From SZAS-103 sp964640525 (lineage in GTDB: Bacteria > Pseudomonadota > Gammaproteobacteria > Xanthomonadales > Xanthomonadaceae): a DNA stretch of 46,493 bases. The notes below the pieces were generated by a model that was not told the origin of the DNA, did not search any database, and saw nothing but the letters and a program-made list of their open reading frames with translations. Below are positions 26,153-35,385 of this stretch, one piece after another; positions within the stretch are counted from its first letter, which is position 1, and each line of letters starts with the position of its first letter. The stretch spans positions 1-46,493 of the forward strand of contig CAZXGS010000020.1 of the NCBI GenBank assembly GCA_964640525.1, read 5' to 3'. Both the position numbers and the translations under genes were made by a program.

Positions 26153-26662
26153 TCAGGGAAACCGGGTGATGCCACCGAGGGTGGCGTTGAGCTTCTTGTA
26201 GGCGTCCTTGGCCGCGCCAGCATCCCCGGCACCGGCGGCCTGATCCAGCTTGGCCGCATACGTGGCCACCAGGGCCACCTGCTGCTGCAGCGCCTGCTGC
26301 GCCTCGGCGGGAAGCTTGCTCGCATGCCCCGGCAAGGCCGCGGTCAGGTCGCGGATCGCATCGGCCCTGGCTGGCACATCCTTCCACGCACCGCCGTCGA
26401 CCGCCTGCTCAAGGTCGGCGCCCTGCTTGTCCAACGCCTTCCAGATGTCGTCGGTCGCCACCGGGATCGGCGTGCTTGCCGTCGCCGGCGCCGCCACGCC
26501 GGATGCGGACGCCGCCGCATCGGCAACCGGCGCGGTGGCGGTTTCCGGCGGCAGCGGCAGGGTCTGGGTGACGGTCGAGGTGTCCGGCGCCTTGTTGCAG
26601 GCCGCCAGCAGGCCGGTCGCGACGACCAGCGCCAAGCCAGGACGGATGGAACGGATCTTCAT
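26153..26662 (-). CDS. hypothetical lipoprotein, 169 aa
   Basis: A lipoprotein signal peptide is clear: MKIRSIRPGLALVVATG followed by the lipobox LLAACNK (modified Cys about residue 22), so it should be processed by LspA. A Pro/Ala/Thr-rich linker (residues 25-65) leads to a helical domain rich in Ala and Gln (SKLPAEAQQALQQQVALVAT). I do not recognise a family. It is convergent with nth, with three bases between the stops, and lies downstream of the 383-residue protein on the same strand. Confidence 0.72.
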   Translation of the reverse strand: MKIRSIRPGLALVVATGLLAACNKAPDTSTVTQTLPLPPETATAPVADAAASASGVAAPATASTPIPVATDDIWKALDKQGADLEQAVDGGAWKDVPARADAIRDLTAALPGHASKLPAEAQQALQQQVALVATYAAKLDQAAGAGDAGAAKDAYKKLNATLGGITRFP

Positions 26663-26712
26663 GTTCGGAACGACTCCAGGGGAGACTTCGGGATGGGGCG
26701 TGAGGGCAACGA

Positions 26713-27864
26713 TCAGGTGCGCAAGGTTCCCTCGACGTAGCCGACCGCGTCGTAGGCGTTGATGATGTTGTAGACCAGGTCGATATCCACCCGGCTCAGG
26801 CGGGCGACCTCGTAGAGCTTGCGTGGCGAGCTGAGCTGGGTGCCCACGCGGTGCACCAGCGGATACTCGACGGCGACGTTGAAGCGGTTGATCAGGCGGA
26901 ATTCGCCGGTCGGGTTGAACTTGCGCGTGAGCATGCCGCGTGAGTGGATGAAGTGGTACATCCACTGCAGCGCGATCCACGGCTTGCTGAACGAGGAACG
27001 CTCCAGAGCCGCCGCCTCGCCCGCACTGAGCGGCTCCCAGTCCCCGTGCCGCCAGCGCTTGCGCGCATACGGCTCCATCGCCGCCAGCGAACCCTGGGTG
27101 AGAAACGTGCGTGCCTTCGGATCCACCGACAGCACCGGCGTTCCCGGCAGGGTCAGGCGCGAAGGGACGCGCAGCAGTCGGCGTTCGAGGAAATCCAGAA
27201 AGGTGTAACTGGCCTTGGGGTCGAGTGGCTCGAAGGGTTCCTCTTCCGCGTCATCCGTCCCATCTCCTTCGACGGCGACGGGGTGACCGTTGGCACCTGC
27301 CTGCGCGGATTTGTCCGCCATGCGTGAATCGGCCTGCGGTTTGGGAATCCGCGCCAGATCGATCGCCAGTTCGGCCGCGGTCGCCTGTGCGGCGGCTTCC
27401 CCCTGCGCGGGATCGACCCGGTGCGCGCCGGCATCCTTCGTGCCGGGATAACGCTGCTCGAGGACCGACAGGTCGATGGTGCCCATGTCGAATTCGATCG
27501 CGTCCTCGTCCTCGCCCCACGCCATCGTGGTCGATCCGGCGGCGGACACGTTGCCCTCGCTGACCCCGTTGAGCAACGCCACCACCGCCTCGCGCTTGAG
27601 CGGCCGACGCAGGAACAGACCGTTCGGCCGTGGCGTGCGCGGCTCCACCACCTGCGCGCAGGGCACCTCGCGCTGCTGGGCGCGGCGTCTGGCCGAATCG
27701 CCCAGCAGCCGGTTGGCATCGACGATGACCACGTCGGCCTTGGCCTCCGGACCCCACGACCAGGCGTCCTTGAGCTGCGCCTTGGCCGAGCGCAGGAGCA
27801 GGCGCAGGTGCGCGCTGTCCTCATCGCTGATCCCGACGCAGTGCAAAAGACGTTCGACGGCCAT
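26713..27864 (-). CDS. hypothetical protein with receiver-like N-terminus, 383 aa
   Basis: No named family recognised. The N-terminal 100 residues look like a divergent response-regulator receiver fold: hydrophobic strand RLLHCVGI, then ADVVIVDANRLLGDSA and a late NGLFLRRPLKREAVVALLNG resembling the conserved KP segment. A long acidic, Ala/Gly-rich linker (residues about 115-225) follows. The C-terminal 150 residues are folded-looking with a helical end, RKLYEVARLSRVDIDLVYNI, reminiscent of a small winged-helix module. It is soluble, with no signal peptide. It lies downstream of the REC-GGDEF-like gene (28131-29072) on the same strand after a 266-base spacer, and the pair may act together. 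Confidence 0.75.
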   Translation of the reverse strand: MAVERLLHCVGISDEDSAHLRLLLRSAKAQLKDAWSWGPEAKADVVIVDANRLLGDSARRRAQQREVPCAQVVEPRTPRPNGLFLRRPLKREAVVALLNGVSEGNVSAAGSTTMAWGEDEDAIEFDMGTIDLSVLEQRYPGTKDAGAHRVDPAQGEAAAQATAAELAIDLARIPKPQADSRMADKSAQAGANGHPVAVEGDGTDDAEEEPFEPLDPKASYTFLDFLERRLLRVPSRLTLPGTPVLSVDPKARTFLTQGSLAAMEPYARKRWRHGDWEPLSAGEAAALERSSFSKPWIALQWMYHFIHSRGMLTRKFNPTGEFRLINRFNVAVEYPLVHRVGTQLSSPRKLYEVARLSRVDIDLVYNIINAYDAVGYVEGTLRT

Positions 27865-28130
27865 GTGCGAATGTTACCGAAAAGCGTGGCCGCTGCGACC
27901 ACCCGCCGACGTTTCGGCGCGAAGCCTGACCGCCGGTGACCACGGAAAATGGGGCCGCGGAGGCGGGATATCGCGCCCGCCAGCACGTACCGCGCATGTT
28001 CCAAGGGGCGGCGCCGGCAGCGACGACCGATGCTGGTTCCCGCTTCCGGCGCGCCGTCCAGCCCGGAATCGGCCAAGCATCCAGGCGCGACGGCCTGCCC
28101 CTTCCCCCAGCGTCAACGCATCAACCAGGC

Positions 28131-29072
28131 TCACGGCTTGCGATGCGCGGACAGCATCCCGTGGTGCGCGGGCGCACGCGGCAGGTCGGCGGCGGTGGCG
28201 ATGCCGTCGAAGTTCTGCATGGCGTTCTTCAGCGCCAGGTCGGCGGCGCGCAGGATCGCCTCCGGGGTCTTGCCGTCCGCCGGATACGTGGTCATGCCGA
28301 TCCTGGCGTCGAGATCCACGACGTTGCCGCCGAGATGGAATGGCATCAGCACGACGCCGCGCACCCGCCTGGCGACCGTGGCGCAGTGGGCGGCCTCGAC
28401 GGCATCCAGCAAGGCCGCGAACCGACGTGGCGCAAGCTGGAAGAACAGATCGGTCGCGCGCGCGGTCTTGCGCAGGCGCTGGGCGAGTTCGACCGTGACC
28501 CCGGCCGGCCATTCGGTCGCGGCAGAGTGGCGGGACTTGACCCGTTCCAGTTCGATCAGCAGCAGGCAAAACGAGCGCCCGGCCCGCTCGGACGCCGCGA
28601 TCGCCCTCGCGAGGTCGCGGATCAACAGGCTGCCGTTGCCGAACTGGGTGGATGCATCCAGTTGCGGCCCATCCGCTGCCTGCTCCGCCGCCACGTGTGA
28701 TCGTGCCTGCTCCAGCGCCATGCCGACCACCTTGGGCAGTCCGCCGACCATGAAGCGCGAGCGCGGAATGCAGTCCACCGCGCCGCCATCGAGCACCTCC
28801 ACCGTCAACGCCTCGCTGACCTGATCAGCGACCACGAACACTGGCGGCTGGCCCAGCGCCTCGGCGGTGAGTCCACCGAGCAGCGCCAGGGCGTCCGCGG
28901 CCGCACCCAGAAGGATCGTCGCGAACCGCTCCCCCTTCACGGCCGCCAGCGCCTCCTCGCCGGGCGGCAACGCAACCACCTCCTCGCTTGCGTCGGCCCA
29001 TTCCAGCGCGCGCCGGACGGCCTTGGCGAGGGTGTCGTCGGTATCGATCACCAGGATGCGTTGCGCGGTCAT
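28131..29072 (-). CDS. degenerate receiver-GGDEF domain protein
   Basis: 313 residues. The N-terminus is receiver-like (MTAQRILVIDTDDTLAKAV) with the acidic pair, but the strand that should end with the phospho-accepting Asp reads FATILLGAA, so the site is Gly. From about residue 170 a GGDEF-type domain is recognisable: GSLLIRDLARAIAASERAGR, FCLLLIELERVK, and near the end DARIGMTTYPADGKTPEAIL-RAADLALKNA. The signature GGDEF is replaced by APRRF (FFQLAPRRFAALLD). Both catalytic sites thus seem dead, suggesting a protein-interaction or scaffolding role. The start at 29072 begins the receiver strand directly. Confidence 0.83.
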   Translation of the reverse strand: MTAQRILVIDTDDTLAKAVRRALEWADASEEVVALPPGEEALAAVKGERFATILLGAAADALALLGGLTAEALGQPPVFVVADQVSEALTVEVLDGGAVDCIPRSRFMVGGLPKVVGMALEQARSHVAAEQAADGPQLDASTQFGNGSLLIRDLARAIAASERAGRSFCLLLIELERVKSRHSAATEWPAGVTVELAQRLRKTARATDLFFQLAPRRFAALLDAVEAAHCATVARRVRGVVLMPFHLGGNVVDLDARIGMTTYPADGKTPEAILRAADLALKNAMQNFDGIATAADLPRAPAHHGMLSAHRKP

Positions 29073-29258
29073 CGCGAGGTTCCGAAGGGCTTTTTCGCAG
29101 GGTAACCGAAGCGTTGGGCGTTGTGGGCGTCGCGGCACCATGCCCGCACCGCACTCATGGCTTAAAAGTCACAGGGGCATACGGGACGACCCTCGCGGGC
29201 GCACACACGTGCACCGCAGGGCACGGCCGGACGCGCCCACACCTCCGGGGGCGCGCCC

Positions 29259-30674
29259 TCAGCCGCCGCCACCGCCCGGCGCGCCGTGGATCCCGCCCCT
29301 GGCCAGTACCGCCGGATCCAGCAGCTTCTTCAGCTCCTTCTCCGACAGTCCGGTGGTTTCCCTGGCCACCTCGAGGATCGGCCGGCCTTCCTTGTAGGCC
29401 TGCTTGGCGGTCGCCGCGCCCTTGGCGTAACCGATCACCGGATTGAGCGCGGTCACCAGGATCGGATTGCGGTTGAGCGCCTGGGCGATGTGATCTTCGC
29501 GCACCACGAAGCCGGCGATGGCCTTGTCGGCGAGCAGGCGTGCCACGTTGGCGAGCAGGCCGATGGATTCGAGCAGGTTGTGCGCCAGCATCGGCAGCAT
29601 CACGTTGAGCTGGAAGTTGCCGGCCTGGCCACCGACGGTGATGGCGACGTGGTTGCCCATCACCTGCGCGCAGACCATCGCGGTCGCCTCCGGGATCACC
29701 GGGTTGACCTTGCCGGGCATGATGGACGATCCCGGCTGCAGTGCCGGCAGCTCGATTTCGCCGATCCCGGCCAGCGGGCCGGAGTTCATCCAGCGCAGGT
29801 CGTTGGCGATCTTCATCAGCGAGCAGGCCAGGGTGTTGAGCTGGCCTGACAGTTCCACCGCCGCATCCTGCGAGGAGATGCCCTCGAACAGGTTGGCCGC
29901 GCTCTCGAACGTCACCCCGGTCGCCTTGCCCAGCTCCGCCGCCACCGCCTTGCCGAACTTCGGGTCGGCGTTGATGCCGGTGCCGACCGCGGTACCGCCC
30001 TGCGGCAGCTTGCGCAGGCGCTTGCCGGCATCTTCCAGGCGGGCGATGGCCGAGGCGATCTGCGCGGCCCAGCCGCCCAGCTCCTGGCCGAAGGTGACCG
30101 GCATGGCGTCCATCAGGTGGGTGCGACCGGTCTTGACGACCTTGGTCAGCTCCTTCGAACGCTTCAACAACGTGGCGTGCAGGTGCTTGAGCGCCGGGAT
30201 CAATTTTTGCTGGACGCCGAGGTGGGCGCTGACCTGGATCGCGGTCGGGATCACGTCATTGGAGCTTTGCCCCATGTTGACGTGGTCGTTGGCGTTGATC
30301 TTGTCCTTGTCGGACTTCGCCTCGCGGTTGACGAGGGTGGCGATGACCTCGTTCGCATTCATGTTGGACGAGGTGCCCGAGCCGGTCTGGAATACGTCGA
30401 TCGGGAAGTGCGCATCGTGGTCGCCGGCAGCGACTTGCGCGGCGGCCTTGCCGATCGCCTTGGCGAGGTTCTTCGGCAGGTGGCCGAGTTCGGCATTGGC
30501 CTGCGCGCAGGCGGCCTTGATCAGCCCCAGCGCGCGGATGAACTCGCGCGGCATGTGCAGGCCAGAAATCGGGAAATTGTCGATCGCGCGCTGAGTCTGG
30601 GCGGCGTACAGCGCGTCGGCGGGCACCTTGAGTTCACCCATGCTGTCGCGTTCGATGCGGTAGTTCGTGGTCAT
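29259..30674 (-). CDS. fumC: class II fumarate hydratase (FumC)
   Basis: Iron-independent fumarase of the TCA cycle, a homotetramer converting fumarate and malate. 471 residues, beginning MTTNYRIERDSMGELKVPAD. Conserved blocks are TGSGTSSNMNANEV, HVNMGQSSNDVIPTA, GRTHLMDAMPVTFGQE and the superfamily signature GSSIMPGKVNP. The C-terminus carries an odd glycine run (GAPGGGGG) beyond the usual end. The gene is monocistronic; a TATAAT-like box on its strand (30872-30877) lies about 200 bases upstream without a good -35, and an inverted repeat lies between. Confidence 0.96.
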   Translation of the reverse strand: MTTNYRIERDSMGELKVPADALYAAQTQRAIDNFPISGLHMPREFIRALGLIKAACAQANAELGHLPKNLAKAIGKAAAQVAAGDHDAHFPIDVFQTGSGTSSNMNANEVIATLVNREAKSDKDKINANDHVNMGQSSNDVIPTAIQVSAHLGVQQKLIPALKHLHATLLKRSKELTKVVKTGRTHLMDAMPVTFGQELGGWAAQIASAIARLEDAGKRLRKLPQGGTAVGTGINADPKFGKAVAAELGKATGVTFESAANLFEGISSQDAAVELSGQLNTLACSLMKIANDLRWMNSGPLAGIGEIELPALQPGSSIMPGKVNPVIPEATAMVCAQVMGNHVAITVGGQAGNFQLNVMLPMLAHNLLESIGLLANVARLLADKAIAGFVVREDHIAQALNRNPILVTALNPVIGYAKGAATAKQAYKEGRPILEVARETTGLSEKELKKLLDPAVLARGGIHGAPGGGGG

Positions 30675-30710
30675 GCGGGTTCCGTGGGGTGGAAATGGCT
30701 GTCTTGGCTC

Positions 30711-30829
30711 GTCATCCCGGCGCAAGCCGGGACCCATGTTGATCCTGCGTCGTTGCATCGCTGCCGCCACCGGATCCGCACCCGACGGCTGGCAAGCGCA
30801 CCATGGATCCCGGCTTGTGCCGGGATGAC
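30711..30829. repeat. inverted palindromic repeat pair upstream of fumC
   Basis: Arms at about 30711-30737 and 30803-30829 are near reverse complements built on ATCCCGGCGCAAGCCGGGA; the right arm has one change (TTGTGCC). It is the third copy of the family seen at 4493-4610 and 11223-11308. It lies 37 bases from the fumC start, in its leader. Confidence 0.8.
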
Positions 30830-31536
30830 GGCAAAGGCGATGGCTGCGGGTCCGGGAAGCGCTCCCGCCCGATTATAGCCACGCGGACAGCTCGCCCGAG
30901 GCCCGGGGGGAAATGGCAAGTTGCTCCCGGAGCCCGCTGATGGCCGATCCCCTGCTCGCCCTGTCTCCCGCAGGCATGTGACATCCAAGGCGAGCATTGT
31001 CACTTGCCATAGACGCCGCGTGCCAATCGCCACAACCGGCCAGAGCACGGCGACTGGGCACCCTGCGGGGTACAAGCGCGACACCCGGCACGCGTCAGAC
31101 CAGGCGCTGCCGCCAGCTCCAGGCCAAGCCCGAAAAACTCCGGCAGAAGCGGCGAAACTTGAACCCGCAGCGGCGATCGGGGTACTCTTGAGCGCTTGTC
31201 CGCGATGATCCTCGATGCGGAAATGCGCGTGTCGCGACCGGTTTGCGGGCTCGGTCGAAGGGTTGACTGCTCGTGGATGCGTCCGGTGCGGGCCGCTCTT
31301 GCCGTTGCCTGCAGTGATGCGTTGGCAAGCAATGCGTGCGGGCGGAATCACGCCGACCAGGAACGGCGTGGCGCGGTGGGCAGGGTCGAGGGGGGTTCCT
31401 GCCTTCGGCTGCCGTCGTCCGCGGCCACGACAATGCAAGGGATGAAACAGGCCGGCGGACGACGCGCCTCAGCGCAGGCAACCCGGTGCCTGACATACCC
31501 GCTTCACCATCGACCAGTCATTCAGGGACGTTCGCA
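30830..31536. other. noncoding region between fumC and the sugar transferase; possible promoter
   Basis: About 700 bases without a supported gene; the open frames lack family features. TTGAAC (31159-31164), an 18-base spacer and TACTCT (31183-31188) could be a promoter for the downstream glycan genes with a leader near 340 bases. This is weak evidence. Confidence 0.4.
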
Positions 31537-32199
31537 GTGAACATGAGCAGCGCCGAAGGTATCTCGCAGGAAGGGCGAACGACCAGCTTGGGCTATCGCG
31601 TCTGCAAGCGCACGTTTGATCTGGTGGTCGGATTCATCCTGCTGGTCATTGCCACCCCCATCGTGCTGCTGATGGCCTTGTGCATTCGCCTCGAAACGCC
31701 AGGATCGCCCTTCTTCTTCCAGACCCGGATGGGCCTCAACGGCAAACCCTTCCGCATCTTCAAGCTGCGCGGCATGTACATCGACGCGCGCCAGCGTTTT
31801 CCGGAACTTTACGACTACTCCGAAACCAGGGATCTGCATTTTCATTTCCACGCCGAAGACGACCCGCGCGTGACGCGTGTCGGGCGCATCTCGCGCAGCA
31901 CCAGCATCGATGAACTGCCCAACCTGTGGAACGTGGTCAAGGGTGAAATGTCGCTGGTCGGCCCGCGCCCGGAAATCCCCGAGGTGCTGGAACACTACGG
32001 CGCGCACCGGGACGAGTATCTGTCGGTCAAGCCGGGCATCACCTGCGCCTCAAAATGCACGGGCCGGGACACCCTGACCAAGCAGGAAACCATCGACCTC
32101 GACCTGCGCTACATCCGCGAGCGCAGTTTCGCGCACGACCTGGGCATCATGTGGCGGACGTTCTGCGGCGTCATCCTGCGCAAGAACGTGTTTCGATGA
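31537..32199 (+). CDS. polyprenyl-phosphate sugar-1-phosphate transferase (bacterial sugar transferase family)
   Basis: A monotopic enzyme that starts glycan assembly by moving a sugar-1-phosphate from a UDP-sugar to undecaprenyl phosphate. 220 residues from the GTG at 31537, which stands 8 bases after AGGGA; an ATG two codons later (31543) is the alternative. One N-terminal hydrophobic helix (FDLVVGFILLVIATPIVLLM) is followed by the family blocks: SPFFFQTRMGLNGKPFRIFK, LRGMYID, DPRVTRVGRISRSTSIDELP and NLWNVVKGEMSLVGPRPE. It lacks the four extra helices of WbaP/WcaJ, so it is the small PglC-like type. It forms a pair with the epimerase downstream. Confidence 0.9.
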   Translation: MNMSSAEGISQEGRTTSLGYRVCKRTFDLVVGFILLVIATPIVLLMALCIRLETPGSPFFFQTRMGLNGKPFRIFKLRGMYIDARQRFPELYDYSETRDLHFHFHAEDDPRVTRVGRISRSTSIDELPNLWNVVKGEMSLVGPRPEIPEVLEHYGAHRDEYLSVKPGITCASKCTGRDTLTKQETIDLDLRYIRERSFAHDLGIMWRTFCGVILRKNVFR

Positions 32200-32374
32200 C
32201 TGCCGCGTCGCGGGCATCCAACCCAGCGGTCCGCATCGTCCAGACCGAGTGCGTGACACGGGAAGGCATGCGCAGGGGTGCCTTGCGTGCACTCCATGCC
32301 CGCGGTCACGACACGTCCGCGCGGGGCGTCACGCCAGGTCATCCAGTTTCGGCTGCCGCAGCATCGGGGGCCGC

Positions 32375-33301
32375 GTGCGCGTCCTGATCCTTGGCGGTTC
32401 CGGCTTCCTGGGCACGCATGTGGTCGACCGCTTCGTCGCCGACGGCCACGAGGTCTTCGTGTACGACCTGTCCGGGCCGCGTTTCCGCAAGCACCCGCCC
32501 GGCGTCCACTCATTCATTGGCGACTTGCGCAACGTCGGCACGATCGAGGCCGCGATTTCGACCGGCTTTGATGCCGTGCTCCACTTCATCAGCGCGACTT
32601 CGCCTCGCAGCTCGAACGAATCGCCCGAGTTCGACATCCAGGCCAATGTCATCGGCACGGTTCATTTGCTCGACATCTGCCGGCGGCACAACGTCGGCAA
32701 GGTCGTGTTCCTGTCTTCCGGCGGCACGGTTTACGGCAACATCGGCGCCGACGTCGATGTCGACGAGGCCCACCCCGTCCAGCCGATCTGTTCCTACGGC
32801 ATCACCAAGCTGTGCATCGAGCATTACCTGCACATGTATCGGCGGCTCTACGGCCTGGACTACGTCGCACTGCGCATCGCCAACCCTTACGGCGAACACC
32901 AGAATCCGCATGTCGCGCTGGGTGCGGTCAACGTCTTCATGTACCGGGTCATCAAGGGCCTGCCGATCGAAGTCTGGGGTGATGGCAGCATCGAACGTGA
33001 CTTTATCTATGCCGGCGATGTCGCCGACGCCGTCTATAGGGCGACCGTCAGGCACATCAGCGGCATCTTCAACGTGGGGTCCGGCGAGGGCGTGCCGCTT
33101 CATCGCCTGATCGAAGACGTCGCGCGCGCTACCGCGATGGAGCCGAAAGTGGTGTGGCTGAAGGAGCGACCCTTCGACGTGCCGCGGATCGTGTTGAACA
33201 GCAACAAGCTGCAGCAAGCCGTGGGCTGGCGTTGCCAGACCTCGCGCGAGGAAGGCATGGCGCGCACGGCAGAGTGGATCAGGGCGACGCCCAGCCTGTA
33301 G
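32375..33301 (+). CDS. NAD-dependent sugar epimerase/dehydratase (extended SDR)
   Basis: A 308-residue nucleotide-sugar modifying enzyme. The Rossmann motif is VLILGGSGFLGTHVVDRF, the catalytic residues are in FLSSGGTVYG and SYGITKLCIEHYL (YxxxK), and RIANPYGEHQNP matches the substrate-binding block of GalE-like epimerases. The GTG at 32375 follows GGGGG (32366-32370) and directly starts the first beta strand. It probably makes or converts the UDP-sugar used by the transferase 175 bases upstream. The exact sugar is unknown. Confidence 0.88.
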   Translation: MRVLILGGSGFLGTHVVDRFVADGHEVFVYDLSGPRFRKHPPGVHSFIGDLRNVGTIEAAISTGFDAVLHFISATSPRSSNESPEFDIQANVIGTVHLLDICRRHNVGKVVFLSSGGTVYGNIGADVDVDEAHPVQPICSYGITKLCIEHYLHMYRRLYGLDYVALRIANPYGEHQNPHVALGAVNVFMYRVIKGLPIEVWGDGSIERDFIYAGDVADAVYRATVRHISGIFNVGSGEGVPLHRLIEDVARATAMEPKVVWLKERPFDVPRIVLNSNKLQQAVGWRCQTSREEGMARTAEWIRATPSL

Positions 33302-33942
33302 CAGGCTCCGTCATCCGGTCGGGCGTGGCAGGCACCTGCCTCCCGTCCCATGCATGTGGTCGGTGGTTGGAACGATATTTTGGCCCGACCCTGACCATGA
33401 CCCGCCTCGGTGCCGCATGGAACGGTTGTTGCAAAGGCACACCACGCCAGTCGTTCTGGACGTCAGGACGTGACCCTGCGCACGAGGTTCCCAGCCGCCG
33501 CTGCCGTCCTGCTGACGGAAGCGGACGCAAGCGCCGTTCCCGACATACCGGACGGGTGGTGGCCAATCGCTCCCGGAGCGCTTAAGAATGTCGCGGTTCC
33601 TTCTCCCTTCGGGAGAAGGTGCCCGCTGGGCGGATGAGGGAACACCGCAACGGGCCGCAGCCAACCAACGATCGCGCGACCCGACACGCCTTTCCCTCAC
33701 CCGCCCTGCGGGCACCCTCCCCGGAGGGGGAGGGACTGCGAGGTATTTGCGAGCGAACCTGAGCGCGCGGGCCGGGTAAAATGGCGCGTTCGATCCCGTT
33801 CCGCGTCTTTTGGCTTGTCATTCCAGTGAACGCTGGAACCCAGGATCTTTCCAGGGCCGTCGCACCCGAAGTCACGGGTCCCTGCCTGCGCAGGGACGAC
33901 GAGCACCAGCAGACGCCACAGCCCGTTCCCCGGAGTTCCACG
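33302..33942. repeat. repeat-rich spacer before purB
   Basis: No supported gene in 640 bases. Two facing palindromic modules lie at 33595-33643 (CCTTCTCCCTTCGGGAGAAGG core) and 33692-33736 (CCCTCACCCGCCCTGCGGGC then CCCTCCCCGGAGGGGGAGG). A further degenerate inverted pair at about 33816-33902 (TCATTCCAGTGAACGCTGGA and CCCTGCCTGCGCAGGG) resembles the TCCCGGCGCAAGCCGGGA family. These repeats form the purB leader region. Confidence 0.75.
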
Positions 33943-35307
33943 ATGACCGATCCCCTGCTTGCCTTGTCCCCCGTCGATGGCCGCTACGCCGGCAAGGTCG
34001 ATGCCCTGCGGCCAATCTTCTCCGAGTACGGCCTGATCAAGGCGCGGGTGCGGGTGGAGATCGAGTGGCTGCTGGCGCTGGCCGCCGAGCCTGGCATCGA
34101 CGAACTCAAGGCCTTCTCCGGGCAAGCCGTCGCCACGCTGCGCGCGCTGACCGAGGGCTTCAATCCGGACGACGCGGCGCGGGTCAAGGAAATCGAACGC
34201 ACCACCAACCACGACGTCAAGGCGGTCGAGTACTTCATCAAGGAGCGATTGAAGGATGACGGCGAACTCGGCCCGGCGCTGGAGTTCGTCCACTTCGCCT
34301 GCACCTCGGAGGACATCAACAACCTGTCCTATGCACTGATGCTGCACGCGGCGCGGCAGGACGTGTTGCTGCCAGCGCTGGACCGGCTTTGCGAAAAGCT
34401 GCGCGCGCTCGCCCACGCCCACGCCGACCTGCCGATGCTCTCGCGCACCCACGGCCAGACCGCCTCGCCCACCACCGTCGGCAAGGAGATCGCCAACGTC
34501 ATTGCGCGTCTGCAACGCCAGCGCAAGCAACTGGCGGCGGTGGAATTGTCCGGCAAGATCAACGGCGCAGTCGGCAACTACAACGCTCATGTGGTCGCCT
34601 ACCCGGAGGTGGACTGGCCGGAGTTCGCGCGTGGCTTCGTCGAATCGCTGGGGCTGGCGTTCAACCCCTACACCACCCAGATCGAACCGCACGACGGCGT
34701 GGCCGAGATCTGCGACGTGCTGCGCCGGATCGACACCATCGCCATCGACCTGTGCCGCGACATCTGGGGTTACATTTCGCTCGGTTACTTCAAGCAGGCG
34801 GTGAAAGCCGGCGAGGTGGGTTCCTCGACCATGCCGCACAAGGTCAACCCGATCGACTTCGAGAACGCCGAAGGCAATTTCGGCATCGCCAACGCGCTGT
34901 TCGAGCATTTCAGCGCGAAGCTGCCGATCAGCCGCTGGCAGCGCGACCTCACCGACTCGACCGTGCTGCGCGCGCTGGGCAGTGGCTTCGGCCACGCCCT
35001 GATCGGCTTTGCGTCGCTGCAACGCGGCCTGGGCAAATTGTCCGCCAACCCCGAGCGCCTCGCCGCCGATCTGGATGGCGCTTGGGAAGTGCTGGCCGAA
35101 CCGGTGCAGACGGTGATGCGCCGGCACGGCCTGCCCAACCCCTACGAGCAGCTCAAGGCACTCACCCGCGGCCACGGCATCGACGCGCAAGCGATGCGCG
35201 CCTTCATCGGCGGCCTCGACCTGCCCACCGACGCCAAGCAGCGGCTGCTGGCGCTGACGCCTGCGACCTATATCGGCCTCGCCGCGCGTCTGGCACAGGA
35301 TGTGTAA
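33943..35307 (+). CDS. purB: adenylosuccinate lyase (PurB)
   Basis: Cleaves SAICAR and adenylosuccinate in purine synthesis. 454 residues, the normal length, from MTDPLLALSPVDGRYAGKVD. Conserved blocks are TTNHDVKAVEYFIKE, HFACTSEDINNLSYALML, SRTHGQTASPTTVGKE and the signature GSSTMPHKVNPIDFENAEGN. The start at 33943 is the family start. It belongs to the same superfamily as FumC nearby, but the two genes are separated by glycan genes and have opposite orientation. Confidence 0.97.
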   Translation: MTDPLLALSPVDGRYAGKVDALRPIFSEYGLIKARVRVEIEWLLALAAEPGIDELKAFSGQAVATLRALTEGFNPDDAARVKEIERTTNHDVKAVEYFIKERLKDDGELGPALEFVHFACTSEDINNLSYALMLHAARQDVLLPALDRLCEKLRALAHAHADLPMLSRTHGQTASPTTVGKEIANVIARLQRQRKQLAAVELSGKINGAVGNYNAHVVAYPEVDWPEFARGFVESLGLAFNPYTTQIEPHDGVAEICDVLRRIDTIAIDLCRDIWGYISLGYFKQAVKAGEVGSSTMPHKVNPIDFENAEGNFGIANALFEHFSAKLPISRWQRDLTDSTVLRALGSGFGHALIGFASLQRGLGKLSANPERLAADLDGAWEVLAEPVQTVMRRHGLPNPYEQLKALTRGHGIDAQAMRAFIGGLDLPTDAKQRLLALTPATYIGLAARLAQDV

Positions 35308-35385
35308 GGCTCCCGTCAGCGGCCCGACATGGACGCCTCGAACCGCGCGTGCGAAGGTACACATGAATCCACGCGCGAGGCAGCC

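Noticed and set aside
29259..29282. Frameshift at the fumC C-terminus because of the unusual glycine run
   Set aside because: The conserved C-terminal region (EVARETTGLSEKELKKLLDP) is complete before the run, so a short extension is sufficient explanation.
31215..31445. Small open frames upstream of the sugar transferase
   Set aside because: No ribosome site, no family resemblance and overlapping frames on both strands; not supported as genes.
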